A DNA stretch of 64,000 nt, from contig NC_006513.1 in NCBI RefSeq assembly GCF_000025965.1, positions 2,976,001 through 3,040,000 on the forward strand, read 5' to 3'. How positions within the stretch are numbered: position 1 is the stretch's first letter; every line of letters starts with the position of its first letter. The notes beneath the pieces are model-generated. The model made no database searches, was not told the origin of the DNA, and saw nothing but the letters and a program-made list of their open reading frames with translations. The stretch is from Aromatoleum aromaticum EbN1. GTDB taxonomy: Bacteria; Pseudomonadota; Gammaproteobacteria; Burkholderiales; Rhodocyclaceae. Positions 15,657 to 25,015 of the stretch are shown in pieces. Both the position numbers and the translations under genes were made by a program.

Positions 15657-18600
15657 TCAACTCTTCTTCGATCGGCGGGCCTTTGGCGGACGAGTCTTGC
15701 TGTGCTGGGATTCCTGCGAAAGCGCTGCCGGGGCATCGCTTTGCCCGGCGATGTCGCCGGCACCCACGCTGTCCGCTGCCAAGGCAAGGGCGTCGCGGCT
15801 CTCGTGCAACACCGCTTCGACGTCGGCGCTGCTCGCGCCGGCGCTGACGAGCACTGCCGCCTTGCGCCTCAGCGTGTCGCCCAGCTCGGCGTGGCGTGCA
15901 GCAGCGCCATCGGCGCCCGCGTCGTGCATTCGTGCCGGGTCCGCCGAGCATAGCGCGATGAGGCCGCGCAGGCGTGCGATCGCACGGTCGATCAGCGTGA
16001 CCTCGCCGCGCGCTTCACCTGTACGGACCTCGAGCTTCGCGAGCTCTTCGATGGCACGAATCGGCACCCCTCCGCTGCGGTCCTCGGCTTCGAGCGCCCG
16101 GCAGTATGCGGCGTGCGCCGCTTCGAACCCTTCGACGCCGAGTTCGCCATACACCGCGCCGATCGCCGTCTGCACTTGTGGAAGTGCCTGCCACGCGGCC
16201 GGCGCGCGTGCGAGCAGGGCTCCGAGTTCGCGTTCGAGCGTAGCGAGGTCGCGAGGCTCGTGGCCGATGGCGAGGCGGACGCAGTCGAGCGCATTGACCA
16301 GCTCCGCAGGAGACACCATTGCCGTCGCGCTCGATCCTTCCGTCTCCGCGCCGGACGGATCGAGCACATGCTCGGGGTCGCCGTACGCCTGGTATGCGCC
16401 CCAAGTGTTGTACTGCGGAAAGCGCTCCCAGGTGCTGCGGCGCGCGGCGAACACCGCCGGACCGAACGGCTGGCAGCGACGCACGAAGCCGTCGAAGAAA
16501 GTCGTCGCGAACACTTTCGCCGCCTCGTCGTTGACCTGCCAGCCAGCGACGATGACGCAGCGCACGCCGATCTCGATCAGCTCGCGCGCGAGGCTGTACG
16601 CGAGCCGGTTCGCGGTCTCGCGTTGCACACTCATCGCGCCGAGGTGGCAGCAATTGAGGAACACGAGCTCCGGCACGATTTCCATCTGGCCGACTTCGGC
16701 GGCCGTCAGCAGCAGGCCGTCGGACAGCACCACGCCGCTGCGCACACCCCCATTGCGCGCGACAACGCGGAATACGCCGTGCGCGGCGATCACGAGGATG
16801 CGCCACGGCTGATGGAAAAGGCGAGCGAACACGTCGAGCGCTTCAAGTCCTTCGCCGTAGGTGATTTCGTAGCCGCACTCGGCGAGCAGATCGCGGATCG
16901 CCGCCCCTTCGGCCGCCGCGCCGGGCAGGTCCGGCAGGTGATCGGCGCGCGGCGGCGCAACGGCGAGCGGCTCGCCGAAAGCGACGTGGTAACCGCGCGT
17001 CGAGGGATTCGCGATAACGCACGCGACCTTGCGCGTCAGGATCATCGGGTTGCGACGGTAACGCGTCGAGGCGAACTTGCGCACGATCGCCGTCTTCAGC
17101 GCGAGCGGCTGGTCGTCCGCCTGGAGCATCTCCCACGGCAGGTTCGCGGTGTAGCCGTCGACGACGAGCACGAGCTTTTCGGTGTCGCGCGCCGCGGCCT
17201 TGAATTCGAGCGGAATCATCAGCTGAAACAGCGTGCGCGACAGGTCCGCGCTGTATTCGTCGCGCCCGATCGCGTTTTTCACCAGTGCCTCGATGAGGCC
17301 TGGCTGGCGTTGCTGTACGACGGTTTCGGCGCGGGCGCGCTCGGACAGGAACACGTACTTGAGCCGCGTCGCCGGCGGGGCAGGCGGATGCAGCGCGCTG
17401 CCCGGAAGGGCTGGTGAGCGTGCCGAGTCGTCTTCGCCGTCGAGCGGGGATTCGTCGCTGCGGTCCGCGTCGGTGATCATCAGGCGCGGCCAGTAGCCGA
17501 AGCGCGCGAACACCGCCAGGCGCGGGCGCGCGCCTTCGCCCTCGCGCAGTTCTTCGGCCGGCTCGACGCGGGCTTCGAGCCGGCGCAGGTCGGCGGCAAT
17601 GCGTTCGGGCAGTTCGCGCACCGCGCGCGCCGCACTGATCGCGGTATCGAGGAACAGTTCGATCAGCTCGAGACGCGCGACGCGCAGCCGGGTTCGCGGC
17701 ATCGCGTCGGCGAACTGGCGGTTCGCCGCGATGACGCCGCGCACGATCATCGCGATCGAGTCCTCGATGCCGATATGGGCGGTCGAGTTGTAGCCGATCA
17801 GCAGGCTCGCGAGCGTCAGCTCGTTGTCGGCTTCGCCGGCCGCCGACGCATCGCCGTCCTGGCGGTCGAGCGAGTGCAGCAGGAAGCGCAGCACGCCGGC
17901 GCGCACCGTCTCGGCGATGTCCATCGTCGTCACTTCGCCGAAGCGTCCGAGACCGACAATCACCGCGCCGCGCCCGGTGCCATGCCGTCGGTCCCCGGCG
18001 TCGCGGGCCTGCAGCACGACCGCACTCGAGCCCACTTCGCCGGCGTACACGCCCAGCCGTTCGCGCTGGCGCAACGCGCCGCCGACCAGATAACGGTCGA
18101 TGCTGGCCTCGGCGCCGGCGATCGTGTCGCCGATGTAGTGGCCGCAAATCACCGGCTGACGCGCAAAGCGCAGATCCATCGCGGCCACCGAGACGTGCAG
18201 CGACTGCAGACCTATCGCCGGGCGGCGGCGTTCAGGCCTGGCGCCGAGGATGCTGCGTGCGAGTTCCTCCTCGGTCGGCAGCACCGGCGGAGGGGCGTCG
18301 TACGTCAGCGTCGCCGCCGCCGCGCCGCGCAACACCGGCAGGCGGCCGAGGCGGCTGGTCGTGCCGGCCTGCAGCAGCTCGACGATCGCCGGAAAGTGTT
18401 CCTCGGTGTCGGTCAGGCTGCCGTGATCGGCCGGCATGAACCAGCATTGCCCGTCCGGCAGGCCTGTGAGCCGCCCCGACGCCCAGCTCACCGAGCCGTC
18501 GCCTTCGGGCGTGCCGACCATCTTCAGCCGGCCGCCGTCGAGTACGAGGCCGCAGGGCGTGTTGTCGGCCTTGCCAAACACGTAGTGGACCCGCTCGACC

Positions 18601-21149
18601 GGCTGCGGCGCGTCATTTGTCGCGAGCACGCTCGCCCACAGCTCGAGCGCCTTGCCGATCGCGTTTGCGTCGGGTCGCCCGGCGAGGTGGTCGCCGAACC
18701 AGCGGTCGCGATTGTGCTCGGCGAGCGCGGGCCACAGCCCGGCGTCGAGGTAGCCCGTGCGGTCGGCATCGCCAGCGCCTTTTTGCCACGTCGGACCGCT
18801 GTCGGCAAACCCCGGCCGCGGCAGGAGCTGCAGCGCACCGGGGAAGCCGGCGACGATATCGAGCACGTGCTGCATGCCGTTGCGCAGGTCAAGGCGCGCG
18901 AGCTTGCGCATCGTGTCGGACTTGCCGAGCAGCGCCTCGACCATCAGGTGCGAGCCGTTGTTCGGCGTGCCGAGCATCACCAGCCGGCCGCCGGGCCGTC
19001 GCACGAGCTGCGCCCACAGGTCCGGGTGCTTCGCGATCATCGTGCGGGCGACGAGGCCGCCGAGGCTGTGCGCGAGCAGGCGCACCGGCTGGTTCGGGTG
19101 CTCGGCGAGCGCCTGCTTCAGCACCGTCGCGAGATGGTCGGCCGAGGCGCCGGCGGCCTGCAGCGGCTGGCGCCAGTCGTACGGGCAGCGGATCACGAAG
19201 TGGCTGTCGGAGAGGGACTCCGCGAGCTCGCCGTAGAACATGTCGAACAGCGCTTCCTCGCGCACGTCCGGCCGGTCGAAGCGGATTTTCGCCAGGCCGC
19301 CGCTCGCGAGATCGAGAAAGTCGAACCACACCCGGTCTCCTTCGCCCGGCAACCGGTCGGCGCTGCGGATCTCGAGGTGCGAACCCATGATCCCCGGCAG
19401 CAGGATCACGACTGGCCGGCTGTCGCGGGGCGGGGCGGCGCGCTTCGCTGCACGGGTGCGGACGCTCGCGGCATCGGGTTCGTGACGTCGGACGAGGGGG
19501 GCGAACGCGGCGAGCGCCACGGGTTCGTCGGCGGTCAGCCAGTCGCGCAGCGCGCTTCGCATGTGGCGATTCGAGAAATAGCCGAAGTGATGCACCGATG
19601 GCCCTTGGTCGAACAGGTAGCTGGCGTCGTTGCACGCCGCCAGCCCCGCGTACATCGACTCGGTATCGATGACGAGATCGTTGTCGACGCGGTCGAAGAA
19701 CATCCAGTCGGTGAACAGCACGCCGATCCGCCTGAGCACGCCGCCGCCTTCGATGTCGCCGCTGATGATCGACATCGCGATGCCCTGCTTGCGCTGGGCG
19801 TCAGCGAGGAGCCGCGCCATCGGCGCGTCGGTCATCATCGCCTCGATGCCCGGCAGGAAGCGCGGGTCGATGCGTTTTGCGGCGATCTCCAGCACGATGC
19901 GCCTGAAGGCCGACAGCGCCGCGCTGCCGGCCGGACCGCTCGCCGCGCCAACGAGCTTGGTCATCAGGCTCAGCAGCCCGGACAGGAACACGTCGAGGTT
20001 GTCCGTCAGCAGCGACGTGCCCCGTGCCGGAGATGCGACACGGACGTAACGCTCGATGCGGAAGTTCTTGTCGCCGAGTTCCTCGCGCAACGCGCGCAGC
20101 GAATCCTGTTCGCGCCCCGCGACCAGTTCGCGCAGGCGCTTTTGCTGCGCTGTTTCGCTCGTGTTCGGCGGCGGATCGCGACGATAGGCGGTGATCGCCG
20201 TATCGGTGAGGCCGGCAAGGCACAGCAGGTCGCCGACGAGCCCGCCCCGCGAGTGCGTGACGAGCGACAGCCGGGCGTTCGCCGGCAATGCCCGCGCCAG
20301 CGCGAGCGCATTGTCGATCGGGCTTTCGGAAAACGTCCGGTGTTCGAAGCCGAACATGCGGTCGCCGAAGCGCCGCGCCAGAACCTCCCAGTCGCCGGCC
20401 GCGTTGCCGCTGCGCAGGTCGCTGAAGCTGCCGAAGGTGTGCGAGCCGGTGCCGTGGATGAACAGCAGCAGCGGCGCGTCCGCACCGGCCGCGAGCCGTG
20501 CGTCGCCGGCTTCGCAGCGGTCGGAAGCGGCAGGCGCGGCATCGTTGCGCCAGTGGTAGATCCCTGGTTCGCCGGGCAGACGGCTTTCGATCGCCCACAT
20601 CAGCGCTTTCCCGCCGAGCCACGAGGCGCCCGACGGCGCGAGATCCGGTGCCGCTTCGCCGAGCCAGTCGCGCAACCATTCGCCGGCCTTGCCGAGCGCG
20701 GCCGCGGTGATCGCGTCGCTGCCCAGCGACAGCACCGACAACCTTGACCACATCCAGCCGGTCACGCCGCGCGCAGCCGCCTCCGGGTCGCGCAGCGCGG
20801 CGAGATCGAGCGAGCCGTCGGCGCGCACCGCTGCGGGACGCACTCGGGCGAGATCGTCGCGCAGCTTGTCGGCGCGGATGAAGACCGTCGTGCCGTCCGC
20901 CGCTTCGAGCGCGATCACGCGGTCGTCGGCGACCGAGGCGCTGCTCTCCGGTCCGCCCGCCCGGCCCGGTGCGACGAGCCTGAAAGCGGCCTCGGTGACG
21001 ATACGATCGAGAAACGGGTCCGGGACGCCTGGCGCAGCCCGGGTTCCGGCTGTCAGCACAGGCGGCAGGGCATCGGCCGCCGCGTCTGCGGGAAGCGCCT
21101 CGCCCGGCAGGTGGATGAGGATTTCGCCGGGTTTCAGTGTGCTCGGCAT
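15657..21149 (-). CDS. Giant multidomain protein: two serine hydrolase domains plus CHAT caspase-like peptidase
   Basis: A protein of 1830 residues without signal peptide. Module 1 (about 220-540) is an alpha/beta hydrolase: oxyanion loop IHGTGSH (231-237), nucleophile S300 in THSRGG, candidate D491 and H520/H521. Module 2 (about 575-930) is a second, lecithin:cholesterol acyltransferase-like hydrolase: LLPGIMGSH (583-591), S695 in AHSLGG, D884 in GDGS and H909. Residues about 975-1200 form an unassigned module with VICGHYIGD. Residues about 1320-1590 are a CHAT caspase-like domain with H1457 (IAAHG) and C1501 (LNCCHLG). The last 220 residues are helical, TPR-like, with a basic tail. ATG 21149 follows a GGAGG site; the frame extends 42 codons further. 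Such architectures suggest a conflict or cell-death role; that is inference. AsmA-like gene lies downstream. Confidence 0.85.
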   Translation of the reverse strand: MPSTLKPGEILIHLPGEALPADAAADALPPVLTAGTRAAPGVPDPFLDRIVTEAAFRLVAPGRAGGPESSASVADDRVIALEAADGTTVFIRADKLRDDLARVRPAAVRADGSLDLAALRDPEAAARGVTGWMWSRLSVLSLGSDAITAAALGKAGEWLRDWLGEAAPDLAPSGASWLGGKALMWAIESRLPGEPGIYHWRNDAAPAASDRCEAGDARLAAGADAPLLLFIHGTGSHTFGSFSDLRSGNAAGDWEVLARRFGDRMFGFEHRTFSESPIDNALALARALPANARLSLVTHSRGGLVGDLLCLAGLTDTAITAYRRDPPPNTSETAQQKRLRELVAGREQDSLRALREELGDKNFRIERYVRVASPARGTSLLTDNLDVFLSGLLSLMTKLVGAASGPAGSAALSAFRRIVLEIAAKRIDPRFLPGIEAMMTDAPMARLLADAQRKQGIAMSIISGDIEGGGVLRRIGVLFTDWMFFDRVDNDLVIDTESMYAGLAACNDASYLFDQGPSVHHFGYFSNRHMRSALRDWLTADEPVALAAFAPLVRRHEPDAASVRTRAAKRAAPPRDSRPVVILLPGIMGSHLEIRSADRLPGEGDRVWFDFLDLASGGLAKIRFDRPDVREEALFDMFYGELAESLSDSHFVIRCPYDWRQPLQAAGASADHLATVLKQALAEHPNQPVRLLAHSLGGLVARTMIAKHPDLWAQLVRRPGGRLVMLGTPNNGSHLMVEALLGKSDTMRKLARLDLRNGMQHVLDIVAGFPGALQLLPRPGFADSGPTWQKGAGDADRTGYLDAGLWPALAEHNRDRWFGDHLAGRPDANAIGKALELWASVLATNDAPQPVERVHYVFGKADNTPCGLVLDGGRLKMVGTPEGDGSVSWASGRLTGLPDGQCWFMPADHGSLTDTEEHFPAIVELLQAGTTSRLGRLPVLRGAAAATLTYDAPPPVLPTEEELARSILGARPERRRPAIGLQSLHVSVAAMDLRFARQPVICGHYIGDTIAGAEASIDRYLVGGALRQRERLGVYAGEVGSSAVVLQARDAGDRRHGTGRGAVIVGLGRFGEVTTMDIAETVRAGVLRFLLHSLDRQDGDASAAGEADNELTLASLLIGYNSTAHIGIEDSIAMIVRGVIAANRQFADAMPRTRLRVARLELIELFLDTAISAARAVRELPERIAADLRRLEARVEPAEELREGEGARPRLAVFARFGYWPRLMITDADRSDESPLDGEDDSARSPALPGSALHPPAPPATRLKYVFLSERARAETVVQQRQPGLIEALVKNAIGRDEYSADLSRTLFQLMIPLEFKAAARDTEKLVLVVDGYTANLPWEMLQADDQPLALKTAIVRKFASTRYRRNPMILTRKVACVIANPSTRGYHVAFGEPLAVAPPRADHLPDLPGAAAEGAAIRDLLAECGYEITYGEGLEALDVFARLFHQPWRILVIAAHGVFRVVARNGGVRSGVVLSDGLLLTAAEVGQMEIVPELVFLNCCHLGAMSVQRETANRLAYSLARELIEIGVRCVIVAGWQVNDEAAKVFATTFFDGFVRRCQPFGPAVFAARRSTWERFPQYNTWGAYQAYGDPEHVLDPSGAETEGSSATAMVSPAELVNALDCVRLAIGHEPRDLATLERELGALLARAPAAWQALPQVQTAIGAVYGELGVEGFEAAHAAYCRALEAEDRSGGVPIRAIEELAKLEVRTGEARGEVTLIDRAIARLRGLIALCSADPARMHDAGADGAAARHAELGDTLRRKAAVLVSAGASSADVEAVLHESRDALALAADSVGAGDIAGQSDAPAALSQESQHSKTRPPKARRSKKS

Positions 21150-21720
21150 CTGGCCTCCGTCGGAAGTGCGCTCCGCCCGGGTAGGCCGGGCTGCGGTTCG
21201 GGCGAAGGCCGTAAGGGACACGGTGTCCCGCCTGACGTATCGCACGCCTCCAGTTCGTCGCCGCTGTCGTCGCACACCCGGATGCGGTGGCCGGGGGGCT
21301 TATTCTTTTTGACTATTCCTGTTTAGAAGCCGGCTCCGGTTTTGTCAATCGGGCAGGGCAGAAGCCTTTCGCTGCGCCCCCTGCGGCGGCAAACCGGGCG
21401 GCACGCGCGACGTGCCGTTGTCGCCGACTGACGACAAGCCCGTGGCTGCCGAAAACAATGTCATGCCCCCGACACTTGTCCAGGCGGGCGCTGGCAACAG
21501 ATGCGGAGGGCGGCGGCGGATGCCGGCCCCGCAAGTGCCGTCGGGCTGTTGCGGATCGGCGACGGATTCGCTGCCCGGGACGCGCCGCCAGCGACGTCGC
21601 ATTCCGCCAAAAGGCTTGCCATCGCGCGGTTTTCGTCAAGTGGCACCGGATTTGCTCATTCGCCAATGCCGGAGTTTCACCGGTTGCCCACTTAAATCAG
21701 ACACCCCCAAGGAGACATCC
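21150..21720. other. 571-bp gap without a gene, upstream of the CHAT gene and the EF-hand gene
   Basis: No convincing coding frame. It should hold the promoters of both divergent genes. A perfect palindrome, GGGACAC-G-GTGTCCC, lies at 21215-21229, 66 bp upstream of the CHAT gene start. An AT-richer patch at 21300-21345 is a candidate promoter zone. Confidence 0.5.
21215..21229. promoter_or_regulatory. 15-bp palindrome, possible operator of the CHAT gene
   Basis: Perfect inverted repeat with 7-bp arms and one central base, 66 bp upstream of the chosen start of the giant CHAT-hydrolase gene. Size and symmetry fit a dimeric repressor site, but no regulator gene adjoins it and chance is possible. 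Confidence 0.3.
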
Positions 21721-22089
21721 ATGAAACGCAAACTCACTCTCACGGCCTTGATCCTCGCGGCGGCTGTTCCGATGGCGGCGGTAGCCCAGGACAGCGGCGG
21801 CTACGGCAGCGGCCAGGGCACGTCCCCCAGCCGGACGACGCCTTCCGGCACCACGCCCGCGACCCCCGCGACGCCGGCTTCGCCGGGCGAACGGATGGGA
21901 AGCGGTACCGCCAAGGACGCTGACGCGACGATGTTCATGGAACTGGATCGCGACAAGGACGGTCAGGTGACGAAGGACGAGGCCAAGCGCTCTGCCGACC
22001 TGCAGGCGCGCTTCGACCAGCTCGACACCGACCGGGACGGCAAGCTGTCGATGAACGAGTGGAACGCCGGCAACAAGAAGACGCCGTGA
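21721..22089 (+). CDS. Secreted EF-hand protein
   Basis: A 122-residue protein with a signal peptide (about 1-22, AVAQ), a Gly/Ser/Thr/Pro-rich linker with TPATPATPASP, and two EF-hand calcium loops: DRDKDGQVTKDE (about 74-85) and DTDRDGKLSMNE (about 101-112). Both loops have the acidic residues of canonical calcium sites. A ribosome site (AAGGAGA) precedes the ATG. Probably a periplasmic calcium-binding protein; partner unknown. The following MlaC-like gene starts 113 bp later on the same strand. Confidence 0.85.
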   Translation: MKRKLTLTALILAAAVPMAAVAQDSGGYGSGQGTSPSRTTPSGTTPATPATPASPGERMGSGTAKDADATMFMELDRDKDGQVTKDEAKRSADLQARFDQLDTDRDGKLSMNEWNAGNKKTP

Positions 22090-22202
22090 CGACGACGCCC
22101 TGCACAGGACGGCGGGCGTAGCGGCTCATGCCCTCGTCCGCTCGAAGGCTCCCGACATTCCGGACCGACAACCGGTGCTTCGGGAGCCATGCCAAGGAGC
22201 TC

Positions 22203-22844
22203 ATGATGCCGATGTTCGCGCGTTCATTGCTTGCCGTTGTGCTGCTGCTTGCGTCGCTGCTGGTCGCCGCGCAATCGAAAGCGCCTGATGCCCTGGTCAA
22301 GGACGTCACGGAAGAGGTACTGAAGATCCTGAGCGAGGACAAGCAGATCCGCTCCGGCGACAGCACGCGCGCCGCCGAGTTGATCGAGACCCGCATTGCG
22401 CCGCATTTCGATTTCCCGCGCATGACGGCGCTTGCCGTGGGGCGTCACTGGACGCAGGCAAACGAGGAGCAGCGCAGCCGGCTCGCCGAGGAATTCCGCA
22501 CGCTGCTGGTGCGCACTTACGCGAACGCGCTGACCGAGTACCGCGACGAGACGGTGACTTTCAAGCCGATGCGCCAAGGGCCGGACGCGAAGGAAGTGGT
22601 GGTCCAGAGCCAGATCAACAAGCCGGGCGGGCAGCCGATCGATCTCGACTATCGCCTGGTCGACAAAGGGGGCGAGTGGAAAGTCATCGACGTCACGGTG
22701 GCGGGCGTCAGCCTCGTGACGAACTACCGCAGCAGCTTCAACAACGAGATCAGTAGCGGCGGCATCGAAGGGTTGCTGAAGGCGCTGCAGGAAAAGAACC
22801 GCAACCCGCAGGCGCCCGCATCGACCGCCGGGGGAACGAGTTGA
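22203..22844 (+). CDS. MlaC/Ttg2D-like phospholipid-binding protein
   Basis: A periplasmic protein of about 213 residues: signal peptide (to about residue 24), then the toluene-tolerance MlaC domain, recognised by DALVKDVTEEVLKIL, ETRIAPHFDFPRMTALAVGRHW and the late YRLVDKGGEWKVIDVTVAGVSLV. MlaC carries phospholipids between the outer membrane and the MlaFEDB complex. AAGGAG at 22194-22199 serves either ATG 22203 or 22206. No mlaFED genes are adjacent, so it is an isolated copy. The C-terminus is Pro/Ala/Thr-rich. Confidence 0.85.
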   Translation: MMPMFARSLLAVVLLLASLLVAAQSKAPDALVKDVTEEVLKILSEDKQIRSGDSTRAAELIETRIAPHFDFPRMTALAVGRHWTQANEEQRSRLAEEFRTLLVRTYANALTEYRDETVTFKPMRQGPDAKEVVVQSQINKPGGQPIDLDYRLVDKGGEWKVIDVTVAGVSLVTNYRSSFNNEISSGGIEGLLKALQEKNRNPQAPASTAGGTS

Positions 22845-22948
22845 TCGAGAGTGTTCAATGAGGGCAGCGCAGCGGAGGTTCCGTTACCGAACGGGATGCC
22901 GCTGCGCTTGTCCTTCTGCCTGATTCGTCACCCGTCTGTTGGCGAGCA

Positions 22949-23458
22949 TTACCGCTTCCCGAGGCGCCTCGCGTTGGCCGTCGCCTTGGCGTGGATCGGC
23001 CGCAGTCCGCGGTGTGCGAGCGTCACTCCCGAACCCGCGAGTTTCGACATGCTCTGCGCCGATTCCGAAACCAGGTTGAAGAGGCCGGCCTGCCGCTCGA
23101 CCGATTGTCCCAGGGTCTGGCTGCCGGCCAGCGACAGCATTGCAGTCGTGCCCTCGACCATCCGGGCGGACGTCTGTTCCCACAGGCGCTGGTTGAGTTT
23201 CATCAGGTGCATCGTCATCGCTTGCGCCGATTCGGCTGCCGCCTCGAATTTTTCCTGCCCCATCAGCGCGAATTCCTCCTGATCCTTCGCGCTGGGCGCA
23301 AAACCGGCGCCGGCCATCCGCGTCGTGCGGTGACCGATCACCTGGGCGGACGCCATCATCATCTCGATCGTCCTCACGGCGAGGTTGGTCCATTGGAGCA
23401 TCGGATCGGCGGACAGGCCACGGGGTCGGCGTTGAGTCATCGTGAAGTTTTCTTCCAT
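22949..23458 (-). CDS. Phasin-like PHA granule protein
   Basis: A helical protein of 169 residues with a run of Met/Ala/Gln-rich amphipathic helices (TIEMMMASAQVIGHRTTRM, QEKFEAAAESAQAMTMHLMKL) and a basic C-terminus (NARRLGKR). The pattern fits the phasin family, including the polyhydroxyalkanoate granule proteins of Azoarcus relatives. No cysteine. It converges with the MlaC-like gene, leaving about 100 bp between their stops, and stands alone. The assignment rests on composition and family feel, so it is less certain than the phasin at 12683. Confidence 0.65.
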   Translation of the reverse strand: MEENFTMTQRRPRGLSADPMLQWTNLAVRTIEMMMASAQVIGHRTTRMAGAGFAPSAKDQEEFALMGQEKFEAAAESAQAMTMHLMKLNQRLWEQTSARMVEGTTAMLSLAGSQTLGQSVERQAGLFNLVSESAQSMSKLAGSGVTLAHRGLRPIHAKATANARRLGKR

Positions 23459-23646
23459 TCAAGGAGACGGAGTTGCCGGGACGGCGCCCCGACGATCGTC
23501 ATAAACAGCAAGAGTAACAAGAAACGGTGGCGGAACGTGTTACGAGCCGTTCCCGTCGCGTGTTTCACCTGAATTCGCGATCGCCGGGAACGCGTCGGGG
23601 CAACGCGGCGCGGACTGTGGACGGGGTCGCGCAGCTGGAGTAAAGA

Positions 23647-24906
23647 CTAGGACACGGGGTTGAGCGCAGTTGCGGCAGGCGCCCCGAGCGGCTGCAGCTT
23701 TCGCAACCACCACGCCGCGCCCAGCGCAATCGACATCGCCAGCGCGAGCGCCGCGACGACGCCCGGCCACGCCGCCCGCTCCCACGCCAGCCCCGAGAGC
23801 GTGCCGAGCAGGCTCGCGCCAAGGTAGTAGCTGCACAGGTACAGGGCCGCGGCGAGGGCGCGGCGCTCATGTGCGCGCCGGCTGACCCAGCCGCTCGCCG
23901 CCGTATGCGCGCCGAAATAGCCGAACGTGAACACCGCGACGCCGGCGATGACGGCGGGCAGGGCGCCCGACAGCGTCAGCGCGAGGCCGCAGCCGCTCGC
24001 GAGAATCATCATCCACAGTACCGTGCGCCGGCCGATCCGGTCGACGAGCCGGCCGGTCCACGCCGACGATGCGGTGCCGACGAGGTAGAGCATGAACACG
24101 CCCCCGATCGCGCTCTGGCCGAGGGAGAACGGCGCCAGCTGGAGACGGAAACCGAGGTAGTTATAGAGGCTCGTGAAGGCGCCCATCATGAGGAACGCGA
24201 TCGCGAAGAGGCTGCGCATGCCCCGGTCGCCGAGCAGCGTCGCGGCGTCCGCGAGCACGTCGCCGAGCCCGGCGGCGCGCGGTGCGAAATGGCGCGAGCG
24301 CGGCAGCGCGTACCAGAACAGCGCGGCGGCGATGACGCCGATGAAGCCGAGGGCCGCCAGGGCGAGCCGCCACGAACTCCAGTCCGTCAGCACGGCGACG
24401 AGAAAGCGCCCGCTCATGCCGCCGAGCGCGTTACCGGCGATATAAAGTCCCATCGCGCGACCTTGCGCGCCCGGAGCGACCTCTTCGCCGAGATAGGCCA
24501 TCGCCGCCGCTGGCAGGCCGGCGAGCACTGCGCCGAGCAGCACGCGCAGCACCAGCAATTGGGTGAAATCCGCGGCGAACGCAGCGGCGAGCGCGACGAT
24601 CGCGCCGAGCACCAGCGCCGCCTTCATCACCCGCTCGCGCCCGTAACGGTCCGACAGCACGCTCGCCGGGATCAGCATCGCTGCGAGCGCGGCCGTTCCC
24701 GCGGCGACCGACAGGCTGGCAGTGGTCGGCGCGACGGCGAAATCGGCGGCCAGACGCGGCAGGATCGGCTGAGTCGCGTAGAGCATCGCGAACGTCGCAA
24801 AGCCGCCGACGAACATCGCGAGGTTGGCCTTGCGGAACGCGCTGCTGCCCGCTTCGATGCGGCCATCCTCGCGGATCGTGTCGGCAATGGCGTAACGGGT
24901 GGTCAT
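23647..24906 (-). CDS. MFS transporter, YnfM-like
   Basis: A major facilitator of 419 residues with twelve hydrophobic segments. The loop 2-3 motif is visible as SVLSDRYGRERVM and its repeat in the second half as GRLVDRIGRRTVL. The N-terminal MTTRYAIADTIRED leader is short and charged. The ATG at 24906 is preceded by GAGGAG. It is divergent from a LysR regulator 109 bp away, the usual arrangement for YnfM/arabinose-type exporters, so the regulator probably controls it. The substrate is unknown. Confidence 0.87.
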   Translation of the reverse strand: MTTRYAIADTIREDGRIEAGSSAFRKANLAMFVGGFATFAMLYATQPILPRLAADFAVAPTTASLSVAAGTAALAAMLIPASVLSDRYGRERVMKAALVLGAIVALAAAFAADFTQLLVLRVLLGAVLAGLPAAAMAYLGEEVAPGAQGRAMGLYIAGNALGGMSGRFLVAVLTDWSSWRLALAALGFIGVIAAALFWYALPRSRHFAPRAAGLGDVLADAATLLGDRGMRSLFAIAFLMMGAFTSLYNYLGFRLQLAPFSLGQSAIGGVFMLYLVGTASSAWTGRLVDRIGRRTVLWMMILASGCGLALTLSGALPAVIAGVAVFTFGYFGAHTAASGWVSRRAHERRALAAALYLCSYYLGASLLGTLSGLAWERAAWPGVVAALALAMSIALGAAWWLRKLQPLGAPAATALNPVS

Positions 24907-25015
24907 TGGTCGTCTCCTCGAGCAAATGCGCTGTTCTCCGCAGACGAATGCTAGGTTGTCGCGATGATACGAGTCCAATATATTGTTCTGGCCTTGTCGA
25001 TATAAAAAACAGATC
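24907..25015. promoter_or_regulatory. Divergent intergenic region with AT-rich core, likely LysR binding site
   Basis: 109 bp between the MFS and LysR genes. An AT-rich section (about 24975-25010) with short inverted elements around CCAATATATTG is the likely site for the LysR protein and for both promoters. No exact operator can be fixed by eye. Confidence 0.4.

Noticed and set aside
17775-20747. A 990-codon open frame antisense to the CHAT-hydrolase gene
   Set aside because: It is Arg/Ala/Gly-rich without domains, and lies opposite a gene with clear catalytic motifs; long antisense frames are expected at this GC content.
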